This document shows positions 6,054 through 10,853 of a stretch of 10,853 nt of DNA, piece after piece. The notes under the pieces were generated by a model that saw nothing but the letters and a program-made list of their open reading frames with translations, ran no database searches and was not told the DNA's origin. This DNA comes from an uncultured Blautia sp. (GTDB lineage Bacteria > Bacillota > Clostridia > Lachnospirales > Lachnospiraceae), in assembly GCA_900547615.1 (NCBI GenBank), contig URHH01000083.1:1-10853 (forward strand), read 5' to 3'. Positions within the stretch are counted from its first letter, which is position 1; each line of letters starts with the position of its first letter. The position numbers and the translations under genes were made by a program.

Positions 6054-6920
6054 ATGGAAAGCCCAAAACCATATATTTTTACAGATAATAATCCCAATAC
6101 AATGGAAGATTATGCGAAATCTGTGAGACGTCTGGCAAAGCCTGCGAAAAGAGTCGATGTTGTATTGGATACAGATATGTTTAATGAGGTAGACGACCAG
6201 TTTGCTCTTGCGTATCTGCTTCAGTCGGAAGAAAAACTGAATTTGAAGGCAATTTGTGCAGCGCCTTTTTTTAATCATCATTCGGAAAGCCCTAAAGATG
6301 GTATGGAAAAAAGCTATGATGAAATTTTTAAAATTCTTCGTCTGCTGAAACGGCAGGAGTATGAAAATGTGGTGTATAAAGGGGCGGACGACTTTCTGAT
6401 TGAAAGAAAGGAGGCTATTGATTCTCCGGCGGTAAGGGAGATTATCAGACTTTCTGAAAATTATGACGAAGAAAATCCCCTTTATATTATCGGGATTGCC
6501 GCGGCTACCAATATAGCTTCTGCTCTGCTTCTGTGTCCGGAATTGAAAAACAGAGTTTTTATTGTATGGCTGGGAGGCCTTGGATTTGACTGGCATGACA
6601 ATAAATCCTTTAATGCAGGACAAGATGTGGAGGCTGCAAGAGTTGTTTTATCAAGCGGAGCGCCTGTGGTGCTTCTGCCGGGAAGAGGGGTTTTAGATCA
6701 TTTTTCTACAACAGGTCCGGAGCTTCGCTACTGGCTTCAGGGAAAAAATGCGTTCTGTGATTATATTATAGAAAAAACAGAACGGGAATCTCAGATATGC
6801 AACGGCGAAAAATGCTGGAGCAGACCAATTTCTGACGTTGCGGCAGTTGCGTGGCTTTTAGATGGAAATTTCATGCTGGATCGGCTGGAACACAGTCCTG
6901 AGTTTTTTTACAGTAAATAA
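6054..6920 (+). CDS. nucleoside hydrolase, truncated at the C-terminus
   Basis: The enzyme family splits ribonucleosides into base and ribose in the cytoplasm with a bound calcium. The family signature is present as VVLDTDMFNEVDDQFALAYL (residues 36-55), with the metal-binding aspartates D39, D41, D47 and D48. GIAAATNIASALL, GGLGF, FNAGQDVEAARVV and ISDVAAVAWLL follow in the expected order. ATG 6054 is chosen because GGAGG (6043-6047) precedes it. The frame reaches 288 residues, and the last recognisable piece is FMLDRLEHSP. The frame then crosses a deletion junction near 6891-6901 and ends EFFYSK in sequence that belongs to a permease gene. About 30 C-terminal residues appear to be lost, so activity is doubtful although the visible catalytic motifs remain. 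Confidence 0.85.
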   Translation: MESPKPYIFTDNNPNTMEDYAKSVRRLAKPAKRVDVVLDTDMFNEVDDQFALAYLLQSEEKLNLKAICAAPFFNHHSESPKDGMEKSYDEIFKILRLLKRQEYENVVYKGADDFLIERKEAIDSPAVREIIRLSENYDEENPLYIIGIAAATNIASALLLCPELKNRVFIVWLGGLGFDWHDNKSFNAGQDVEAARVVLSSGAPVVLLPGRGVLDHFSTTGPELRYWLQGKNAFCDYIIEKTERESQICNGEKCWSRPISDVAAVAWLLDGNFMLDRLEHSPEFFYSK

Positions 6921-7680
6921 ATTCAGAGAAATAAAAGAATTTGCAGGTCTTGCCAATTATATAAGGGTACTTACAGATGAAACGTTTCTCCAGGCAATCG
7001 GAAACACGCTTGTGTTTGTAATTACCACTGTGCCTGTCAGCATTGTGATAGGTCTTGCACTGGCGCTCCTTGCAAAAAAGAGAAGAAAAACTTCTTCTGT
7101 TTATGAAGCAATGTATGCGCTTTCTATGGCAATATCTGTTTCTGTAGTAGCTATGATTTTCCAGTTTGCGTTTAACCCTTCTATGGGAATCATCAATAAG
7201 GTTACAGGCCTGGATATTTCCTGGCTTACAGATCCCAAAACAGCGCTTGCCATCGAAAATATGTGGGGAGAAAAGACTGCGGGAGTTCCCCATTATGCAG
7301 TGCAGCCGGAAGAGGTACTTCGCCTGATAGAGGATATTCAATGTGATAATGTGAAAGTGTGCTGGGACGTGGAGCATGGAAGCATCGAAAAAATCAATCA
7401 GACAGAAGCGCTTCATATGTTGAAAAACCATATTGTAACGACACATATTTCAGATGAGGCAGGTGTGAATCAGATACATATTCTTCCGTATTTCGGAAAT
7501 ATAGACTGGGAGAAGCTTTTAAAAGCTTTTGCAGATATTGGATATAATGGAATCTTTAATTTTGAAATTCAGCACTACCTTCCGGGTGTTCCGAAAGAGT
7601 TGATTTTACCTGCTATGGAATTTTCCCGGAAGGTGGGTGCGTATCTTGTAAAAAGTCTGGAAGAGATGAAAACATCATAA
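6862..7680 (+). CDS. chimeric relic: ABC permease fragment fused to a TIM-barrel isomerase fragment
   Basis: This open frame of 272 codons is a patchwork. Residues 1-11 are an out-of-frame reading of the nucleoside hydrolase. Residues 12-131 match the middle of a MalF/UgpA-type sugar permease. Residues 129-272 match the C-terminal half of a sugar-phosphate isomerase/epimerase-like TIM barrel. ATG 6862 has no ribosome binding site and lies inside the upstream gene, so efficient translation is unlikely. The combination makes no sense as a designed fusion: the permease lacks its first membrane segment and the conserved C-terminal coupling loop, and the barrel lacks its N-terminal half. It is best read as the scar of internal deletions in a former operon of nucleoside hydrolase, ABC sugar transporter and isomerase genes, or as an assembly collapse. 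Confidence 0.75.
   Translation: MEISCWIGWNTVLSFFTVNKFREIKEFAGLANYIRVLTDETFLQAIGNTLVFVITTVPVSIVIGLALALLAKKRRKTSSVYEAMYALSMAISVSVVAMIFQFAFNPSMGIINKVTGLDISWLTDPKTALAIENMWGEKTAGVPHYAVQPEEVLRLIEDIQCDNVKVCWDVEHGSIEKINQTEALHMLKNHIVTTHISDEAGVNQIHILPYFGNIDWEKLLKAFADIGYNGIFNFEIQHYLPGVPKELILPAMEFSRKVGAYLVKSLEEMKTS
6895..7254 (+). pseudogene. fragment of a sugar ABC transporter permease (MalF/UgpA type)
   Basis: The piece reads VLSFFTVNKFREIKEFAGLA, then NYIRVLTDETFLQAIGNTLV and two or three membrane segments, then FNPSMGIINKVTGLDISWLT. This is the usual order in binding-protein-dependent sugar permeases (FxGLxNY...L.D..F..ALxNT...). The first transmembrane helix and everything beyond the GxINxxL region, including the EAA loop that contacts the ATPase, are missing. 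It cannot make a working permease. Confidence 0.8.
7252..7680 (+). pseudogene. C-terminal half of a xylose-isomerase-like TIM-barrel protein (sugar phosphate isomerase/epimerase)
   Basis: About 140 residues fit the C-terminal half of the AP-endonuclease-2/xylose-isomerase-like superfamily. All four expected metal-ligand positions are visible: E132 in IENMWGE, D169 and H172 in CWDVEHG, H195 in THISDEAG, and E235 in FNFEIQHY (numbering of the chimeric frame). GNIDWEKLLKAFADIGYNG is also typical. The N-terminal half of the barrel is absent, and there is no ribosome binding site before the first internal ATG (7261). It ends 11 bases before the mgtC-like gene. Confidence 0.8.
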
Positions 7681-7691
7681 AAGGGAATGTA

Positions 7692-8375
7692 ATGAAAGAA
7701 ATAGCAGAATATACCGGAATGATAGGAATGGAAAATATTGTCTCTGTCACATCCGGGATTGTCCGTATATTGCTGGCTGCAATATGCGGAGCTGTAATCG
7801 GAACAGAGAGAGGAAGAAAACATCGCCCGGCAGGGCTTAGGACGCATATGCTTGTATGTGTGGCTGCAGCTCTTGTGATGGTGACAAACGAGCAGTTGAT
7901 ACAAGTATACGGAAGCGGCGACCCTACCAGAATGGGGGCGCAGGTTATAAGCGGAATCGGTTTTTTAGGAGCAGGAACGATTATTACCGACAGACAGAGC
8001 CGCATCAGAGGTCTTACAACGGCGGCAGGATTATGGGCAAGCGCCTGTGTAAGACTTGCAATTGGAAGCGGATATTATCTGGGGGGGATTCTTACCTGTA
8101 TTTTCATTCTTATTATTTTTACAAAATTTATAGGAATCGAAAAGCATTTCGTAAAAAGGTCGCGCACAATGGAAATTCGGGTTTCTTTTGAAAACGCCAA
8201 AAGCCTGAATCATTTTATCAGTGAATTGACAAGCTGTGAATGTAATGTAGTTTCTTTTGAGGTGTTTGGGAAAAATGCCAATCTGCAGATTGTGCTGCCT
8301 ACAGGAAACTGTCATGAGGAAGTGACCAGAGTTTTTAATATGTGCAAAGGAATGTTGACTCTGGAAGAGTTATAA
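7692..8375 (+). CDS. MgtC/SapB family membrane protein
   Basis: The 227-residue product has the MgtC family layout. N-terminal membrane helices carry the signature GAVIGTERGRKHRPAGLRTH (residues 33-52), AAALVMVTNE, then AQVISGIGFLGAGTII (83-98), IRGLTTAAGLWASACVRLAI (105-124) and a further helix. A C-terminal soluble ACT-like domain spans about residues 155-227. Family members sit in the cytoplasmic membrane and are linked to growth in low magnesium and to control of ATP synthase in some pathogens; the role in commensals is not established. AAGGGA (7681-7686) supports ATG 7692. It lies between the decayed TIM-barrel gene and adenosine deaminase and is probably co-transcribed, an unusual place for this family. 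Confidence 0.93.
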   Translation: MKEIAEYTGMIGMENIVSVTSGIVRILLAAICGAVIGTERGRKHRPAGLRTHMLVCVAAALVMVTNEQLIQVYGSGDPTRMGAQVISGIGFLGAGTIITDRQSRIRGLTTAAGLWASACVRLAIGSGYYLGGILTCIFILIIFTKFIGIEKHFVKRSRTMEIRVSFENAKSLNHFISELTSCECNVVSFEVFGKNANLQIVLPTGNCHEEVTRVFNMCKGMLTLEEL

Positions 8376-8398
8376 GGGAGAAAGGGGGAAATACAACA

Positions 8399-9415
8399 AT
8401 GGATAAAAAAGAGATAAAAAAGCTGCCTAAAATTGAGCTGCATTGTCATCTGGATGGCTCTGTAAGTTATTGCGCTTTGGAGAAGGAAGCGCTGGATAAA
8501 GAAGGATTCAGTAAAGAAATGCTGCAGGCGCCTGTGCCCTGCAGAAATCTGAAAGAATATTTGCAGTGTTTCGATGTAGTGCTGCCTCTTCTTCAAACAG
8601 AGACGATGTTAGAAAAAGCTGCTTTTGATGTAATCCGTCAGGCAGCAGAGGAAAATATAATTTATACAGAAGTAAGATTTTCTCCGGGATTACATTGCAA
8701 AGAAGGGCTTTCTTATACCCAGGTATGCAGGGCGGTTCTTAAAGGTCTGGAAAAAGGGGAAGAGAAATTTGGAGTAAAGAGCAGGGCAATACTCTGTATG
8801 ATGAGAGGAAAGCCTTCGGAATATAATAATAAAGTTATGGATGCAGCAGAAGAATTTTTAGGATATGGAGTTGCGGGAGTAGATTTAGCAGGAAATGAAG
8901 CGGCTTATCCGCCTCAAATATATGAAGGTTTTTTTAAGAGGGCAGAAAACGCACATATTCCATTTACCATACATGCCGGGGAATGCGGCAGCGCAGAGAA
9001 TGTAAAGATAGCTGTTGAGATGGGGGCAAAAAGAATCGGTCATGGGGTAGCTATTGTGGAAAATGAAGAGATAAAAGAATTGTGCAGAAAATATAAGGTG
9101 TGTCTGGAGATGTGTCCGGTAAGTAATCTTCAGACAGGAGCGGTAGAAGATATTTTCCAATATCCTTTCTGGCGGTTATATAAAGAAGGAGTATGTGCTA
9201 CAATACATACAGATAACAGGACGGTTTCCAATACAAGCCTTACAAATGAGTGGGCAGTATTAACAGAGAAATTCCCACAGATTGACAGGGATGTCATTTT
9301 GAAAGCGAATTTGGCTGCTGCAGGTGCGGCTTTTTTACCTGAGGGAGAGAAGAAGAAATTAGAAGAAATAATTTTAAAATATAAGTTGCAAAACCCGTCC
9401 GTACAAGTGCTATAA
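8399..9415 (+). CDS. add: adenosine deaminase
   Basis: This zinc enzyme converts adenosine (or deoxyadenosine) to inosine and ammonia in the cytoplasm. The 338-residue product shows the amidohydrolase metal and catalytic motifs in order: IELHCHLDGS (H15 and H17), GVDLAGNE, IHAGECGSAE (H192 and catalytic E195), RIGHGVA (H215), CLEMCPVSNLQTGAV and HTDNRTVSNTSL (D272). The residue after D272 is Asn (N273), where many adenosine deaminases have a second Asp that binds the purine; I recall TDN variants in clostridial relatives, so this need not mean loss of function. ATG 8399 is chosen over the upstream in-frame ATG at 8342, because AGGGGG (8383-8388) precedes it and the upstream one lies inside the MgtC gene. 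Paired with the nucleoside hydrolase it points to adenosine and inosine scavenging. Confidence 0.92.
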   Translation: MDKKEIKKLPKIELHCHLDGSVSYCALEKEALDKEGFSKEMLQAPVPCRNLKEYLQCFDVVLPLLQTETMLEKAAFDVIRQAAEENIIYTEVRFSPGLHCKEGLSYTQVCRAVLKGLEKGEEKFGVKSRAILCMMRGKPSEYNNKVMDAAEEFLGYGVAGVDLAGNEAAYPPQIYEGFFKRAENAHIPFTIHAGECGSAENVKIAVEMGAKRIGHGVAIVENEEIKELCRKYKVCLEMCPVSNLQTGAVEDIFQYPFWRLYKEGVCATIHTDNRTVSNTSLTNEWAVLTEKFPQIDRDVILKANLAAAGAAFLPEGEKKKLEEIILKYKLQNPSVQVL

Positions 9416-9431
9416 TGTACGTATAAGTACA
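9386..9431 (+). promoter_or_regulatory. araD promoter with AraR-like inverted repeat
   Basis: TTGCAA (9386-9391) and the extended -10 TGCTATAAT (9408-9416) are 19 bases apart and overlap the end of the adenosine deaminase gene, whose stop is at 9413-9415. An inverted repeat, TGTACGTATAAGTACA (9416-9431), begins at the last base of the -10 and covers the expected transcription start. A further GTACAA lies at 9401-9406. The GTAC-centred half-sites resemble operators of the arabinose repressor AraR in Bacillus subtilis, so arabinose control of the next gene is a reasonable inference. Confidence 0.65.
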
Positions 9432-9455
9432 GGCTTGAAAGGAGAAGGAGAAAAT

Positions 9456-10151
9456 ATGCTTGAGAAATTAAAAGAAGAGGTTTACAGGGCAAATATGGAT
9501 TTGCCGAAGTACGGTCTTGTTACGTTTACGTGGGGAAATGTAAGTGGAATTGATAGAGAAAGCGGACTTTTTGTAATTAAGCCAAGCGGAGTGGATTATG
9601 ATAAGCTGACGCCGGAAGATATGGTTGTAGTAGATTTGGAGGGAAATCGTGTAGAAGGAAAATATAATCCTTCTTCTGACACACCGACACATGTAGAGCT
9701 TTATAAGGCTTTCCCGGAGATTGGAGGAATTGTACATACGCATTCTTCCTGGGCAACAAGCTGGGCGCAGGCAGGGCGCTCTATTCCATGTTATGGAACG
9801 ACACATGCGGATTACATTTACGGAGAAGTTCCATGTGTGCGCAATCTCACAAAAGAAGAGATTGATGAGGCATATGAAAAAAATACAGGAGTTCTCATCG
9901 CAGAGTATTTTAAAGATAAAGATTATAATGCAGTTCCTGCAGTTCTCTGTAAAAACCACGGACCGTTTACCTGGGGGAAAGATGCACACGAGGCAGTGCA
10001 TAATGCTGTTGTATTGGAGGAAGTCGCAAAGATGGCATCTCGTTGTGAAATGATCAATCCTGATGTAAAGCCGGCTCCACAGGAGCTTCAGGATAAGCAC
10101 TATTACAGAAAACACGGTGCAAACGCATATTACGGACAGAATAATAAATAA
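9456..10151 (+). CDS. araD: L-ribulose-5-phosphate 4-epimerase
   Basis: This enzyme interconverts L-ribulose 5-phosphate and D-xylulose 5-phosphate, feeding L-arabinose into the pentose phosphate pathway. The product is 231 residues, the same length as E. coli AraD. It shows the class II aldolase/epimerase zinc site: HTHSSW (H94 and H96) and KNHGPF (H168). It also has SSDTPTH (D75), the THADY aspartate D119, and the AraD-type C-terminus HGANAYYGQ with Y226. The exact match in length and catalytic positions favours AraD over L-fuculose-phosphate aldolase. GGAGAAGGAG (9441-9450) precedes ATG 9456. It has its own promoter and terminator, so it is probably transcribed alone rather than as part of the upstream operon. 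Confidence 0.93.
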   Translation: MLEKLKEEVYRANMDLPKYGLVTFTWGNVSGIDRESGLFVIKPSGVDYDKLTPEDMVVVDLEGNRVEGKYNPSSDTPTHVELYKAFPEIGGIVHTHSSWATSWAQAGRSIPCYGTTHADYIYGEVPCVRNLTKEEIDEAYEKNTGVLIAEYFKDKDYNAVPAVLCKNHGPFTWGKDAHEAVHNAVVLEEVAKMASRCEMINPDVKPAPQELQDKHYYRKHGANAYYGQNNK

Positions 10152-10154
10152 CGG

Positions 10155-10196
10155 GATAACTGCCAGCTTCGGAAAAGAGGCTGGCAGTTATCTTTA
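10155..10196 (+). terminator. intrinsic terminator of araD
   Basis: A perfect 13-bp stem pairs GATAACTGCCAGC (10155-10167) with GCTGGCAGTTATC (10180-10192) around a 12-base loop, four bases after the araD stop. A short TTT follows. The T-tract is weak, but the stem and location make the call secure. Confidence 0.85.
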
Positions 10197-10302
10197 AGTC
10201 CAGATAATTAACTCAAACTTCCCACATGGTATTGCACCTTGAAAAATCGATACCTTCATTTATAAAAAAGTGTGCTGACATCGGTGGAAAGCATTTATAG
10301 AG

Positions 10303-10596
10303 TTCGGATTTTTATCAGTCAGGTTATAAATGGGTTAAATTTCGTGATTTCTTTGTTCCAACCTACATTTTTGCGGGCTTCAATAGGCGGCATTACATAT
10401 TTTGCTCATATAAGCCTACTTTTTTGTGATTCAAATAGGCTAAATTCCAAGATTTCCTTTTTTTAACCTATTTTTCGCTTTTAAAATATAGGCTAAATTT
10501 AGAGAAGCTTGCTCATCAGCCTATTTTGTTTCAAAATAAGTAGGTGTAATTTGAGATTTAAAAAAAACAACTTATTTGTGCCTGAAAAATGTAGGA
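10303..10596. repeat. array of palindromic CCTA-N17/18-TAGG units with 50-53 bp period
   Basis: Five imperfect palindromes follow one another: CCTA to TAGG at 10362-10387, 10415-10439, 10467-10492, 10520-10544 and 10570-10594 (the last with CTTA). A degenerate sixth to the left is visible only from its right arm (ATGGGTTAAATT at 10330-10341). TAGG positions are spaced 53, 52, 53, 52 and 50 bases. Right arms often continue as TAGGCTAAATT and left arms as AGCCTATTTT, and the bases between arms are AT-rich and diverged. The array is not coding. The flanks (10200-10302 and 10597-10700) show nothing I can identify. The function is unknown. Confidence 0.8.
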
Positions 10597-10701
10597 TAAA
10601 AATCAAAAAATAATATTTTCAACCGAAAAAGCATTGAAACATCGCTGTAAATGATATTGAGTTCAATAATAATATATACTGTTCAGAGAAAAAGATTCTC
10701 C

Positions 10702-10730
10702 TTGCCATCTTCCCTGAAAAACTTTACAAT
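10702..10730 (+). promoter_or_regulatory. promoter for the gene leaving the window on the right
   Basis: TTGCCA (10702-10707) and TACAAT (10725-10730) are separated by 17 bases. The implied transcript would start near 10737 and reach the ribosome binding site at 10790. The leader of about 60 bases contains a small GCCTGCGGGC self-complementary stretch (10763-10772) with no clear role. Confidence 0.7.
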
Positions 10731-10802
10731 ACAATAATAAAAGAAACTACAGGAAAACAAAAGGCCTGCGGGCAGTTAAGGATAAAACAAGAGGAGAATA
10801 GT

Positions 10803-10853
10803 GTGAAAGAAAGTAGAGAACAGCCGAAAAATGGCGCACTGAAACAAGCTATT
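10803..10853 (+). CDS. start of an unidentified gene, cut by the window end
   Basis: GTG 10803 follows GAGGAG (10790-10795) at a suitable distance, and the frame stays open for the 17 codons available (MKESREQPKNGALKQAI). A promoter at 10702-10730 supports a real gene. The visible part is a hydrophilic N-terminus and does not allow a family to be named. Confidence 0.6.
   Translation, partial: MKESREQPKNGALKQAI

Noticed and set aside
5871..6623. Long minus-strand open frame of 250 codons opposite the nucleoside hydrolase
   Set aside because: It is antisense to a clear enzyme gene, shows no family motif and crosses the divergent promoter region; it is a shadow.
6862..7680. A genuine fusion protein combining transport and isomerase activity
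   Set aside because: Both partners lack essential halves, the start has no ribosome binding site and the first part is out-of-frame sequence of another gene.
9468..10115. Minus-strand open frame of 215 codons opposite araD
   Set aside because: AraD has all its catalytic residues in the other strand and a matching ribosome binding site and terminator; the antisense frame is a shadow.
10272..10466. Open frame of 64 codons at the start of the palindrome array
   Set aside because: It runs through the repeat units, has no ribosome binding site and reads as low-complexity sequence; it is a by-product of the repeats.
10303..10596. CRISPR array
   Set aside because: Period and unit number would fit a tiny array, but only four to ten bases of each arm are conserved, the would-be repeats differ from unit to unit, and no cas gene is visible.

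Overview
The window looks like a stretch of chromosome from a low-GC Gram-positive gut anaerobe, most likely a Lachnospiraceae-type Clostridium relative. This is an inference from the AT-rich composition, GGAGG-type ribosome binding sites, sigma-A-like promoters and the gene families present; no 16S or other marker is available. It falls into three blocks.

Block 1 (1-5000, plus strand) is an accessory region. A tightly packed, co-directional cluster holds two paralogous multi-pass membrane proteins of unknown family (524-1528 and 2240-3216), three small soluble proteins (69, 135 and 147 aa) and a broken small membrane protein at the left end (237-547). The layout resembles the tandem immunity-gene arrays found downstream of polymorphic or type VII-secreted toxins, but no toxin is inside the window, so this role is an inference. 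Several of these genes carry apparent single-base frameshifts at A or T runs. After them comes a full-length RhuM-family gene (3847-4881). A second, orphan copy of the 3' end of the 147-aa gene lies immediately after its stop codon, and a strong hairpin terminator closes the block.

Block 2 (5000-10200) is a catabolic region. A DeoR-family repressor (minus strand) diverges from an operon running nucleoside hydrolase, a chimeric relic, an MgtC/SapB membrane protein and adenosine deaminase. The repressor's promoter has a perfect 20-bp palindrome filling the -35/-10 spacer, and related sites lie in front of the operon. Adenosine deaminase (adenosine to inosine) and nucleoside hydrolase (nucleoside to base plus ribose) form a plausible nucleoside-scavenging route. 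The operon is damaged, however: the nucleoside hydrolase is cut off near its C-terminus and runs into the middle of a sugar ABC permease, which is fused in frame to the C-terminal half of a xylose-isomerase-like TIM-barrel protein. At least two internal deletions, or assembly collapses, would explain this. An intact araD (L-ribulose-5-phosphate 4-epimerase) follows with its own extended -10 promoter, an AraR-like inverted repeat and a perfect terminator.

Block 3 (10200-10853) is mostly non-coding. It holds an AT-rich array of at least five CCTA-N17/18-TAGG palindromes repeating every 50-53 bp, so that all motif centres are about two or three helical turns apart. A clear promoter (TTGCCA-17-TACAAT) follows, then the first 17 codons of a gene that leaves the window.
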